Below are positions 11,533 to 25,131 of a stretch of 64,000 nucleotides of DNA, piece after piece; the first letter of the stretch is position 1; each line of letters begins with the position of its first letter. Source of the DNA: Symsagittifera roscoffensis (lineage: Eukaryota; Xenacoelomorpha; Acoela; Convolutidae); contig NC_087063.1 of assembly GCF_963678635.1 (NCBI RefSeq), positions 49,985,220 through 50,049,219 on the forward strand, given 5' to 3'. Below the pieces are notes generated by a model. The model was not told the DNA's origin, did no database searches, and was given only the letters and a program-made list of their open reading frames with translations. A program made the position numbers and the translations under genes.

Positions 11533-11547
11533 CATCCCGGGTTGTTC
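11533..11547 (+). repeat. Target-site duplication, right copy
   Basis: Exact second copy of CATCCCGGGTTGTTC. It follows the (CAA)n tail of the LINE and marks the 3' junction. Confidence 0.85.
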
Positions 11548-12159
11548 TCCTTCTGGAAAAACTCCAAGAACTAACTCGCAAAGACCAGTATACACTAGAT
11601 CTATTGAGACTAGGAGATATAAGAGTAAGGTTAAGATTGGTATAAGACTAAGAAGTAGCACGAATCTATCCACCCGAAAAAAGGATGTTCTCGAATTTCA
11701 AAAAACTGGTATGAAATCATAAACTGATACAGGATGCCGAGATTTTACACAATAAAGTAAGTTAACCTGGTTGGATAATAAGGCTTTTTTTTTCAACTCA
11801 ATCTTTTCACACAATTTGAACTCGATCAAATAAAAAACAAATCCGCTAAAATCAAACTTTTGAGAGCAAAAACTGTATTGAGTATTGTCAAAAGTTGATG
11901 TAATGGTTATGCTTCTGCAGCTAGACCACCACGTTTTATCGGTGCTGCATTTTACTAGAAATGATTGGCTCAATTAATAGCGAGTAAACTTATATGAGTT
12001 TTCATCTTTTCATGCTATAGCGGTTTATCATAAGTATTTGGATTTATTTATCACCAAAAGCTTAAAAAATGTTTAAGTTGTGTTTTATAACCGCTCGTTA
12101 CCTTGGTTCTAGTTTGGAACAACTAGGAGTAGTGTGTTTCATAATATTGAACTGTTTAA
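11548..12159. other. AT-rich intergenic DNA, nothing recognised
   Basis: No gene, RNA or repeat recognised. It continues the pre-insertion sequence interrupted by the LINE. Confidence 0.5.
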
Positions 12160-12446
12160 GGATCTTGTTAACTATTCCCCCTCTTTTGGACCTTGTTAAC
12201 TGTTTCCCCTATGCATGTATTATTTTGACAACCATTTCTGTATAAAATAGGCTTCAAAAATGTCAAAAATTAATAAGGTTTTCATTTTCACGCGTTCGTA
12301 TTTGTATTACTCACTTGTTAAATAATTCCTATATAAAATTTTCAATTAAATATCTTTTCTGAAAGATTGTTTAAACTATTAAAAATGTGCCAGCCAAAGT
12401 TGATTTTCTGAAAATCGAAATAAGGGGGAAATAGTAAACAAGATCC
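12160..12446. mobile_element. Possible MITE with imperfect 24-bp terminal inverted repeats
   Basis: GGATCTTGTTAACTATTCCC at 12160 is nearly the reverse complement of the sequence ending at 12446 (...AATAGTAAACAAGATCC). A third, diverged copy in the left orientation starts near 12187. The 287-bp span has no ORF. Inverted ends without coding capacity suggest a non-autonomous DNA transposon. No target duplication was identified, so this is tentative. Confidence 0.4.
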
Positions 12447-15400
12447 ATGTTTGATTATCATCCTTTTATGTTATACTGGTTTTTTGGGAAGCTAGCTATT
12501 CTCACGTTCATTCAGTTCATGCATCTATATTCTAATAATGGATTTTTAAAAAATGGACCTAAGACAATGGATTTCAATATATGTTTTTTTTTCTCATTTT
12601 TCTAGAAGAATAAATTTTAAAGTTTTCAATGTATTTTTTATTCCAATTTTCTGGGAGGATCGATTTTAAGATAGAAAAAAAATTCTGATTTTAGCTTGAG
12701 GGAAAATTAACTCAACGTTTTTTTATGCTTTTTGGCTTATTGTAATTCAGAACCATCGTGTGATTTTCGGTTTCAGTTTTTAGGGATAAATTAACATCCA
12801 GCCCTCTAGTTGTCACTGCCCGACTAGCATAAAAGTTTGAAAGTATGAAAATACATCGACTAGCATCTTTATGATTGCTTTTTCTCAGAAAACCAAAACA
12901 ATTTGAACCTTGCATTTCTTAGAATAGAAGTAAGCAATTGAGAAATAAGGCAATCAACAAGAAAATGAAATTCATAATACATAAAGCGTGATCAACCATA
13001 CCCCTAACTGTAATGACTTGAACCGATTATAGATTGCCGCGCAAATTATGAATTGTGTAAAAAAAATTGTTTTATATTTGTTTTTTGCGTGTAATTATTT
13101 TTATTTTCACAACATTGGGTTTTTTTTCCCATTTTTACGCCAGTCGAAAAAATTTCGGAATTACAAGCAATGATGAATTTTTGAAAATTAAAAAAAAAGA
13201 ATTTGGAGAGAAACGTTCAATTCCTTCCCGTTTATAAAAAAAACTCGCTCTCAAATTTAATAAGACTTAAAACGATTTTCTCCAAACTAGATACATTGTT
13301 TTTCAACTAGGGCCTTCTGGTGTTTTTTTCACAATTCAATGATAACCCTTACATTAATCAGCAAGCAAAAACCCTTACTTTATTGACAACCCTTAATTAT
13401 GACAATCCTTACTTTATTCAGCAAGTGAATTTTTGACTGATTATACCGCATGAGGATACAATTTATCAATCAAGTCACTTTTACTCTCTAAAATGATACT
13501 TGATTTTATAAAACTTTAATTTACAAATCTTACTTGAGCGTATTAACATATTTTTGCAACCACAAGCAGTTGGTGTTCAAAATGAATGTTTTTCTTCTTT
13601 TATTGACTCGCAAATTTAGATATTTTGGTTAAGTTCAAGAAGCAAAAATGTCCAAAAAAAAACAACTTTTGATTTTTATTAGTTTGCTTTACAATACGAG
13701 CCTTGCCAAAAACTCGTACCAGGAAGGCACTTAATCTAAACATATTTTGGAAAAAGCTATAATAGAACAAAAGACGTGAACAATTTTTTGAGATACATTT
13801 AAATTACATATTACAATCACTCCTAAGAGTGGTTGATAACTAATAGAATGAGACCTGCAAGTATATCAGCGCAAAACCCTGTACAATTCGGCATCAAATA
13901 GGTCGAAAATGTTTTACTAGAGAAAATATTGAATAACCAAAAACTTTGAAGGATGTTAAGCATCAAATCTAAAAACTTCAGTCGTGCGAGAAAAACGACC
14001 GATTACCTTGCCTCATTTCATTTTGAAACAATTTTGTTGGGTGTTGGATAATTTGCCACTCGTAAAAAATTTGCGTTATGCTTTCAGCATTAGTAAAAAA
14101 AAATTTACAGCGAGCATAAGTTAGACCGAGCGTGGCCTAATTGGGAACTTAATTTTCAAGCCCAGAATTTTATAAAATCATTTTACATTCAAGCTCAAGT
14201 TGTCAATATCTTTAGTACGGTTTTAAGCAAATTGTTAAATACTGTTTTACTGATCATGAAAAATTGACTAAATATAAACAGCGTTATTAAGAATATTTCG
14301 CTTTTCGTAGAAAATCGGATCTATAAAATCATTTCGAATAGATAAAACATCAATTCCAGTTGATAAAACGGTGGTTTTAAAAAACGTTAATTATGAATTT
14401 TCTCTCATATCAAAAAATTTTTTGGTTTTTAAAAAGATTTTTTTTTGGAGTAGGTAGCAAAAATTTGTCGATTTCTGATGATAAGTTTGAATAATTTTGA
14501 TTGTTTCTTGTTCACGTTGTTTTCGCGGCTTAATCATTTTTCACCTGCAACTTGAGTTGAACAAGCTTCTTTAGCATTGATGTAATGTAACTAAATTACG
14601 GCTTTGAATTTATGTCTCTCATTTGGACAGTGAGAACAAAAAAGGTTTTCATTTTTACTAGCGTTTCTTGGTCCAATTCATTTTGAAGTAGCTCAAACCA
14701 AAATGACTTTCTGAAAACGGATAATCTCGTTTGGTTCAAAATAAGGGTACTAAGAATAACTAATGATGCAAGAATAACTACAATCGAGCCCGTTTGTCGC
14801 CATAATTTTGCTTTAAATGAAATGAAATTTTAAGAGTGCAATTTCAGTTTGAAACTGTAAAATATTTTGCACCAAGAAAACGCTGGAAAAAATCCTAACT
14901 TTTTTTCCTCAATTGTGTTTGTCAAAATTTAACCGCATGTGAAACGATAATCAATATGAAAATCTTATGCGTCGTCTCGTAAAATACACAAACTCCGCTA
15001 GCTCTGTTTTGTAAATTTGACTAATTTGAATTTGGCCAAAATTGTATGGATTTGACCTAAATCAGATTCGAATCGTCCAAAAAAATTTTGGACGACCAAA
15101 AAAAAAACTGGCCTATTTCACGATTCAGTGTCACTTTAGGGAAAATTGTAAGACACTAGAAAAATAACTAAATTTATCAATTTGTTATTTTGTTTTATTT
15201 GATAAAGTACACACCTTATGGTTGGAGTAATTTTTGCACGTAAGCTCTCATAAAAAATACAGAAAAACCTGCAAATGCAAGACTGTAAATTAGTAACTAA
15301 GACTGTAGCAGCTCTGTCTTACCTTGATTGTTAGTCAAATCCTTTCCTCTTAGTCGATTATTTCTTAATTATCAGAAACATATTTGAGGTGCGTATGAAA

Positions 15401-16190
15401 TGTTGAGCGAGTTAGCCTTGACTTAGGTCAAATTATCCTTGTCTTACCAGGTCTGTTAATGAAAAGCTTGTCAGCGGAACTGAAGATTTTTTTATTCACA
15501 TGCGTTAGATCTTGTTAAAATAATCAGTTTTTCTGTCTTTTCAAATGAAAAAAGATTGATTGGAGTTTCCTAGTTTCCGCTGTGTTCCATGTGACAGTTA
15601 GCTTCAAGTTCGAAGACATATCAAATTAAATATTGATGAACCGAGATTGGTACATCTGCAAAACGCGTCGTTCACAAGAAAGTTTGAAAAACTTACAACT
15701 TAGCTGAAAGTCGACTTGATTTGTTTAAAAAAAACAGATTTTCTGTAAGATTTTTATGAGTTTTCACTTAAATAAGAAAAAATAGCCATTGTAGCTTCAA
15801 TCATGGATAATTTTAAGTTTTTCTCGGAAATTTTTTAAAACATGACCACAACTGAGGCTGAGCTTTTTCAAAACAATGAATGACCCCATTTTTGATTTAA
15901 AATTTTTGCGCCGCAGTCAGTTTTTGCCAAAAACTTGCCAAAGGTAGATTTGGGGTCTTTTGGAAAACTTTGACCTTTGTTCCTCTCAATTTTTGACTTG
16001 AAGCCGAAGCCGGCGTTAGAAAAATTGAAGGCTGGTCGACTTAAAAAAGATGTAACATAATGCAATCCAGAAGTAGATTTATGGGGGGCAGCGGTGTCTC
16101 ACAAGGTGCCCTCATAGTACTAGTGGCATATTGACATATTGACAAGTCAAGAAATTTGAAAAAAAAAAACGGTTAATCAAAAAATCAGAA
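12447..16190. other. Long AT-rich intergenic stretch
   Basis: Homopolymer-rich, strongly AT-rich DNA without ORFs of note. Short repeats of a CCCTTACTTTATT-like phrase occur at 13345-13420. A minus-strand open stretch at 12712-12915 has no recognisable features. Nothing else is supported. Confidence 0.5.
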
Positions 16191-16960
16191 TTCGACTTCT
16201 CGAAGGCTCTTTTTTGTGGAAAACTTTGGGCGTAGCCGTTTATGCATTGGCGTTTTACGCAAACTATTTTTTGATTGAATTCAAAATCTCAGATCTGGGA
16301 CGATAGTTTTTGAAAAATTTTCTTTTTCAAGAAACCTGATTTTGTTGAAAATTTTGGACTAGGCCACTATTGCAGGAGAGGTTCCCACATCTCGTCGTTT
16401 TCATTTAAAACAAAATTTGATTTGGGAGTAAAGTTTTCGAGAAATGCCTTAGTTTGGAACACGGGCAAAAACCGATGTTTCGGCTTTTCGGAGGGTCATA
16501 AAGTTTGGCATAAAAAGATTTGGGCGTACCTGCTAAGGCATGGGAGCTTCTCACAACCAATCCTTTTGATGGAAATCAACATCTTAGAATTAAGAGGATT
16601 AGTTTTTGAGAAAAGGAAAATTTTAAAAAACAGTCAAAAACCAAAATTTGGACTTTACCGAGGGTCCTAATTGTACTCCAAAAAAAATAGCCAGTAGCCA
16701 TTTATGCGGGAAAACTTTCGGTTAATTCGGTTGCAAGCACATCTCAAAATTGGGAGGCTAGTTTTTGAGAAAAACCAAAGTTTCAAAAATCGGTCAAAAA
16801 AACTTTTAGATGCGCTTGCTTAAGTAGAAAAGCTTCTCCAGACCCGTTCTTTACATTGAGCATAAATTCCAGATTTGGTTCCGCAGTTTTCGAGAAAAGA
16901 AAAAAACTAAAAATAGCGGTTAAAAATTCTCCCTCTCAGAATTTTTTGAAGGCTGTAGAA
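16191..16960. repeat. Diverged tandem satellite-like array
   Basis: The phrase (a/c)TAGTTTT(T/C)GAGAAA recurs near 16311, 16431, 16602, 16761 and 16886 at intervals of roughly 120-170 bp. It is followed each time by a similar AAA..TTTGAAAA context and preceded by phrases like GCGTAGCCGTTTATGC. Copies are heavily diverged. A plus-strand open stretch at 16422-16670 falls within it and is not a gene. The unit length and the 'cgagaaa' phrase recall the younger satellite inside the BARD1 intron at 20040-21150, but common origin is a guess. Confidence 0.45.
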
Positions 16961-18530
16961 AGTATTACGCAGACAAACAGGAGAGAGTAGTTTTTTAGAA
17001 GAGTCTAAAAATAAATTAACCAGATCCCATACAATTTCATTGTACGTTTTTATCACACAAGAATTGGAATCAAAGTGCGTATTTACACAAGTGCTTTCAT
17101 AAATGCTTTAACCGGTGAATGCACTTCTGTGGTTTTTAGAGCGTTTTAAGATTTTCATGAATCACCAAACAAAAATCACCAAAACAGTTATAAGAGTCTC
17201 CTGTACGTTCATCGACATTTGTATGAATATTTACAATTTGAGAAAACTGTTTCGAAAGGTAATGTTTTGATCCGCTTAAAAATTTACGTTCAAAACTAGA
17301 AGTCGTTAACCTTTTTCGTGATGTTTAAACTTTTGTTGTTCGATAGTGGATTTGCCTCCCTTTTAACAATAAATTCAGAATCAAGCTTCGATAATTAAGT
17401 TACAGCTTGAAGATTTTAGACTGCTTCCTGTTAAAAACCAAAAAAAACTCATCTCGACTTACAATTTCAGCTTTTTAATCCCCATGTTGATCTGGGACAT
17501 CAAGGTTTCCAAGTTGGACATTTACTTCAAATTTTAAAAAATTCACGAGGATCAGTAGCAAATGATCAGAGCGTCACTCTATGAAATTTAGCTCTAAAGG
17601 ACTAAACAGTTTATTCTGGGTTAGAAAATGTCAATTTTTGCTTCTGCATTAGGTTTTCAACGGAGTTGAACTTTTTCTCAAATTAACACAAAGTATAACC
17701 ATTATTCTTTCAAACCGAAACTGTGTAATCGAGAAAAGTGAATTATTCAGTGAAAACAATTCTAAACTCAATTGTTACTTACGATTTCATGGTTCGAAAA
17801 ACTGCATTGCATTTTCAGACCCGAAATAGACAGGCAACTCGTTAAAACAAAAATTGACCTTTTCATAGGGGGTTAGCAGTGATCATGCAGCAGACAATCA
17901 AGCCTGCTGCAATTTTTTTTTGCTTCTGCTGCATTTTTACCTATTCAATTAAAATTATCTCAATGTTGAAAACTTTTACCGGCTTTTTAAACACTCCCAC
18001 TTTTTTCTATCTAACTATTTTGAATACTCCTCTATCAATTAAATGAAATCCAAATTTGAAAAATGAAATGTTACAATTTTTTTCCTTATTTTCAACTTAG
18101 CTGCGCTTGGAACATTCCGTTCTATTTTGACAGCAACTGCCTACATTTGTTAAAATGTGAGATCAACTTATTGATGTAGTATCTTACGTCGCGGTCCATT
18201 TTTCGACTGGTAGCTAAATTTTAATTCTATGCGGTATAAAAAAAGTACCTCAAAAGATGCAGTTAAAAACCAATTTAAGAAAAACAAACAAAACCAATAC
18301 TTTTCGATAAATTCCCTGTGACGGGAAACTCAAAAACACAATTAATAGACCATGGTCATACGATGCAGCAAAGCACTCAATTTCAATAGTTTTACATCAG
18401 TTCACAAAAATAAAACGTAAACAAGGATTCAACAAAGTAAGAAAACGCAAGAGTTTAGATTAGTTTCATCAAGTTTTTTGCTCGAACGTTGAGTTTTAAA
18501 ATAATTTCTCATAAGATTATTTTTAACTGC
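16961..18530. other. AT-rich DNA just downstream of the host gene
   Basis: Contains a fragment (about 17310-17460) resembling 19357-19520 and 26745-26890. The shared phrases are CTTTTG(T/C)TGTTCGA(T/A/C)AGTGGA and CCT(C/T)(C/T)(C/T)TTT(T/C)AACAA. This is a dispersed repeat family of unknown type. The 3' UTR of the minus-strand host gene should start below 18531; no clear AATAAA was pinned down. Confidence 0.4.
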
Positions 18531-21500
18531 CTATTCGATGGCAAAAGTGACAATGCATCCCAAAACCCAATTTGCAGTCACGTGGTACAATCCTGGTATA
18601 ATCTGCTTAAACTTTATATTTTCATCTCCGTCGATAATAGTTCCAGCTACAACTATAATCCGCATGTCACTTATCGATGATTTTTCTGCAATAAATTCGG
18701 GTCTCGAATCATCACCAATCGTCATGTTAGAGTCGATCAAAGAAGCGGGTTTTGGTTCTCGAGGAAGAACTTTGGCTCCTCCCAAAGCAAGTACTTCTTT
18801 AAGCTGAGACGCTGCCATTAAATACTCGGTATCCAGATTCGACCTAACGAATACTTCTAGCCCCGAAAACAGCTTCTTTGACTGGTCGTGAGCTTGTCTA
18901 GCCCGTTTTACACTGCCCTGAAACAAACAACTGCATAAAGTGATACTCAACCTACGAGTGAGCGCCTTCGTTGGAAATGAACTAAATAATAACAGTATAC
19001 ATTCCGCAAAACAAAAAAAAAGAATTACAAACTAGTGGTCAGAAAATGAGATAAAGGTGCTCGTTTTAAGAAAAGCATACTAAGTGAGACAAATGTCAGT
19101 ATTGAATTAGCATCGAAACAAAACTTCCGAACCTGCAATAACAAAGCCGAGAACACTTGAAACAATAAAATTGTTTTATTGAAAAACATTAAAACAATTA
19201 TTTAGTCACTTTTTCAATTTTCACAGAAAAAAATGGTCTTCAAGCTCTTTGAATTTCAAAAACAATTTTTGATCGACACTTTTAAACCCATTTTAAGAAA
19301 ACTAGATCAATAGGAAATTTTATATTGCGCTGGGGAAAATTATAGATCCGTTTTACGTGACCTTTACATTTTTGCTGTTCGAAAGTGGAGTTTGCCTTCC
19401 TTTCAACAAAGGAAACGAAAAGAACATAAAAATAAAAGTCAAATCGCGAAAAATCAAGCTTGAGCGTGAACAAATTTTAAGACTTTTTCCTGAAAATAAA
19501 AACGAACAAAAAATCCCCACGACCTATTCACCACTATGTTCATGACTCTTAAACAACAAAACCAAAAAATGGCAAACAATACGGGAAAAAAATGACATTA
19601 TATCGTACCGGAATTTTAAAATTACAAACAAAAAACAATTCGAACTGATCTGATATTTAAAATACAAACATGCTGCAATAATGCGCGGCAAATAAGCCGA
19701 CAATACTTGGGATAAAACTTATTTTTGATCTCATATACTGTTGGAAAAGTGTCAATAAATTCATGGAAAGCAAAAATAAAAATGATGGCCTCAAATCACA
19801 TTTAAGGTCTTTGAATTTCATGATTACTAGCGTGTAACGCACCTTCGGTACTCATGATAAACCGCATATATTGGAAAAAAGATCTGCATTCTTTGAGTGC
19901 TTTGACAGCACCAAATTACAGGGTTCGTAATTACAAATTTTATAAGTTTTTTAATCAAGTTTTTTATGCAATTTTGACGAACCAAAAATTTTGTGAAATT
20001 TTATATAAGTTCTTCAAAAAATTTCAAATGAACTAAAAAACGTCACATCTGTGAAACTAAAATCAATTGAGCAGTCGCATTTGGACGCAAGATTTGAAAC
20101 CTGAGAGTGCTCTTACTCTTACCAAGATTTGAGCAGTCTTTTTGATGGCAATATTCGCAATCTCTGACAGCACACAACTACAGGGTTGGGAATTTCAAAC
20201 TTTGAAAAAAAATTAATTTTCATAAAACTTTTTTTGAAAAAATCACTAAAAAACGTCAAATCTGGAAAACTGCAAGGTTTTGAGCAGTCATATTTGGAGG
20301 AAAAATTCACAACTCCTGAGATAACTCCGACAGAGCCTCACTACACAGATGGTAATTTCAAGTTTTATAAAAAATTTTATGTCTAAGTTCTGAAAAATTT
20401 TGAGAAAATTCTTTAAAAAACGTCATTTCTCGAAAACTACAAGATTTTGAGCAGACATATTCAGGGGCAAGATTTGCAACCTCCTGAGAGTACCCTGACG
20501 AATTCCAATAACACGATTGAGAGATTCAAAGTTTTGGAATTTTTCAACGTCTAATTTTTTTTGAAAACTTCGGAGAAAATCATAAAAATCATCATATCTC
20601 TAAAACTGCAAGGATTTGAGCAGTCCTATTGGGAGGCAAAATTCGAACCTCCTGAGACGCCCTGACAGAGCCTCACCACAGAGATGGGAATATCAAACTT
20701 TGTGAAATTTTTTATATCTAAGTTCTCTGAATTTTTTTTTCAAAATCCAAAAAAACGTCATATCTCGAAAACTACAAGGATTTGAGCAGCCATAATTACA
20801 GGCAAGATTCGCAGCCCCTGAGAGTACCCTCATAAAACCCAAAAATAGGAGTGAGATCTTCAACGTATTGGAATTTTTTTAAATCTAAGTTTTTGGAAAT
20901 ATTTTGAAAAAATCATAAAAAAAAACGTCATATCTCGAAAACTACAAGGATTTGAGCAGCCATAATTACAGGCAAGATTCGCAGCCCCTGAGAGTACCCT
21001 CACAAAACCCAAAAATAGGATTGAGATCTTCAACGTATTGGAATTTTTTTAAATCTAAGTTTTTGGAAATTTTTTGAAAAAAACCAGAAAAAAACGTCAT
21101 ATCTCGAAAAATACAAGGATTTGGTTATTCATATATAGAGGTCAGAATCGCAAAACCTGGGAAAACTCTGACAACATCCAACTATTGGGTTGCTAATTAC
21201 AAACTTGATGGAATAAACACTGAATTTAAACGGGAAAATCGAAAAAAAACCTTATCAATACGATACAGCTTAAATGTGAAACAATTCTTTTGTTAAACAC
21301 GTAAAAAAAATATGTTGAAAAAGCGTAAGCATGGCGAGATAAGTGAAGCCCGCATTTGAATATTTAACAGATAAAAGATTTGATAGATGAAAGTTAAAAA
21401 ATTAGGAGAAGAGTAGACAGACATAATCAAATTAATTAAAAAAGCAGATATAGAGACAGACAGACAGACTTAATTTGGCCTCGAAAAAATAAATGAAAAA

Positions 21501-24500
21501 TTAATGACCTTGCGGAAAACTAATTGAAAAATTTTCTTAAGTATTGCAATATATGATATAGCTTAAAGATGAAAAAATTCTTTGAAAAAATCGTTCGCAA
21601 AATTATTATACTAAAACATGGGAGATAGCTGTCACTAGCATTTAAATATAGTATAGTATAGATAGATAGATAGATTATATAATTGGCAGTTGGTGTCAAT
21701 AAACTCATAGAAAACAAAAAAATGATTACTTGATATCACAATCAAGGTCTCTGAACTGCATAATTTTTATATAATTAACAGTTTTGACAAATGTAAGTGG
21801 AGCTTCGTACCACTTGCGATTCAACAAACATAGCCAATCGAGGACTGGAAAAGAATAATTAACGCAAGTAAACATAAAAAATACACTGAATTTCATTGAA
21901 AAAATCTCAAATTTCGAGTTTCAAAAAAATAGATACCCTTTTAAGCTCTTTGAATTTCTTTATCAATTTATAACTGGCGCTTTTTTGATAAGATGAACCC
22001 AACTAGAGAAAACTGGATCAATAGGTAAAATTTTTATTCCGCAGGAAATCTAAAAAATAAATTCCACTTTCGAAAGTAGAGAGTACCCTCACAAAATCCA
22101 ACAACAGGATTGAGATCTTCAACGTATTGGAATTTTTTTAAATCTAAGTTTTTGGAAATTTTTTGAAAAAACCAGAAAAAAACGTCATATCTCGAAAAAT
22201 ACAAGGATTTGGTTATTCATATATAGAGGTCAGAATCGCAAAATCTGGGAAAACTCTGACAACATCCAACTATTGGGTTGCTAATTACAAACTTGATGGA
22301 ATAAACACTGAATTTAAACGGGAAAATCGAAAAAAAAACCTTATCAATACGATACAGCTTAAACGTGAAACAATTCTTTTGTTAAACACGTAAAAAATAT
22401 GTTGAAAAAGCGTAAGCATGGCGAGATAAGTGAAGCCCGCATTTGAATATATAATAGATAAAAGTTTTGATAGATGAAAGTTAAAAAATTAGGAGAAGAG
22501 TACACAGACATAATCAAATTAATTAAAAAAGCAGGTATAGAGACAGACAGACAGACTTAATTTGGCCTCGAAAAAATAAATGAAAAATTAATGACCCTGC
22601 GGAAAACTAATTGAAAAATTTTCTTAAGTATTGCAATATATGATATAGCTTAAAGATGAAAAAATTCTTTGAAAAAAATCTTTCGCAAAATTATTATACT
22701 TAAACATGGGAGATAGCTGTCACTAGCATTTAAATATAGTATAGTATAGATAGATAGATAGATTGTATAATTGGCAGTTGGTGTCAATAAACTCATAGAA
22801 AACAAAAAAATGATTACTTGATATCACAATCAAGGTCTCTGAACTGCATAATTTTTATATAATTAACACTTTTGACAAAAGTAAGTGGAGCTTCGTACCA
22901 CTTGCGATTCAACAAACATAGCCAATCGAGGACTGGAAAAGAATAATTAACGCAAGTAAACATAAAAAATACACTGAATTTCATTGAAAAAATCTCAACT
23001 TTCGAGTTTCAAAAAAATAGATACCCTTTTAAGCTCTTTGAATTTCTATATCAATTTATGACTGGCGCTTTTTTGATAAGATGAACCCAACTAGAGAAAA
23101 CTGGATCAATACGTAAAGTTTTTTTTCCGCGGGAAATCTAAAAATTAAATTCCACTTTCGAAAGTAGAGAGTACCCTCACAAAATCCAACAACAGGATTG
23201 AGATCTTCAACGTATTGGAATTTTTTAAATTGGAAATTTTTTTGAAAAAATCATAAAAAAACGTCATATCTCGAAAAATACAAGGATTTGGTTATTCATA
23301 TATAGTGGTCAGAATCGCAAAACCTGGGAAAACTCTGACAACATCCAACTATTGGGTTGTTAATTACAAACTAGATGGAATAAACACTGAATTTAAACGG
23401 GAAAATTGAAAAAAAACCTTATCAATACGATACAGCTTAAACGTGAAACAATTCTTTTGTTAAACACGTAAAAAATATGTTGAAAAAGCTTAAGCATGGC
23501 GAGATAAGTGAAGCCCGCATTTAAATATATAATAGATGAAAGATTTGATAGATGAAAGTTAAAAAATTAGGAGAAGAGTAGACAGACATAATCAAATTAA
23601 TTAAAAAAGCAGGTATAGAGACAGACAGACAGACTTAATTTGGCCTCGAAAAAATAACTGAAAAATTAATGACCTTGCGGAAAACTAATTGAAAAATTTT
23701 CTTAAGTATTGCAATATATGATATAGCTTAAAGATGAAAAAATTCTTTGAAAAAAATCGTTCGCAAAATTATTATACTTAAACATGGGAGATAGCTGTCA
23801 CTAGCATTTAAATATAGTATAGTATAGATAGATAGATAGATTATATAATTGGCAGTTGGTGTCAATAAACTCATAGAAAACAAAAAAATGATTACTTGAT
23901 ATCACAATCAAGGTCTCTGAACTGCATAATTTTTATATAATTAACAGTTTTGACAAAGGTAAGTGGAGCTTCGTACCACTTGCGATTCAAAAAACATAGC
24001 CAATCGAGGACTGGAAAAGAATAATTAACGCAAGTAAACATAAAAAATACACTGAATTTCATTGAAAAAATCTCAACTTTCGAGTGTCAAAAAAATAGAT
24101 ACCCTTTTAAGCTCTTTGAATTTCTATATCAATTTATGACTGGCGCTTTTTTTATAAGATGAACCCAACTAGAGAAAACTGGATCAATAGGTAAAGTTTT
24201 TATTCCGCGGGAAATCTAAAAATTAAATTCCACTTTCGAAAGTAGAAATAGTTCAGGTTTTTTCGCGCCATTTCCACGTTCGTATTAGGAGAGTGCTATT
24301 TACGTCACTTTCAGGACATTAGTTTCAATTGAACACCGAAAATGCATACTTGCCTGACTGCATTCATAAATGCATGAATGCACATCTGTAAATAATTGAC
24401 TTTTTCGTGAAAAAAAAACGAAAAAAAAAATCAGCAAGACCTTTATAAGAGTCTTCACTACGTTCATTACGCTTAAAAACATAATAAATCAAAGTCACCA

Positions 24501-25062
24501 ACAGAAAATGAGACGAAAACCACTATTTCGAAAAAATGAGAAAAATGTCGATAATATGTCTTGTCTTAAAAAATAATTCATTCAAAAGAAAATTAAGCCA
24601 ATTCATAAAAATAAAGGCTAACTTGAGATATCAGAAAGCGATGAAAAAAGCCGACTCAACTTAAACTACCGGTTTGAGTTTTTAAAAATTGTTTTGATAG
24701 CCCCCGCAACTACGCGGTCACTCAGCCAATATAACAAACCGAACCTTTCATCTGAGTAAACAAAAAAGAGAACTATGCCAACCGAAGTTGCTAAGTTTAC
24801 AAAATTAGAGAACAAATTTCAGCGCAGAGGCAAAGCTCCGCTTCGCAAACACTGGCTAGAACACGACAAAAAACAGCTCTATAGTTCTCAAAAAAAGCAA
24901 TCCTACGACCTAGAAATCTCCGACGACCTAGAAATTATGAGTCTGACGCACTAACCACTGACGCTTAGTCCATCACAAATACTGCCCACAAATAAATCCG
25001 AGAACAGATGCTAAGAAGACTGAAGACTCGCTCTAAAGACTGACCTACTACTACTACTACTT

Positions 25063-25131
<69 letters not shown>

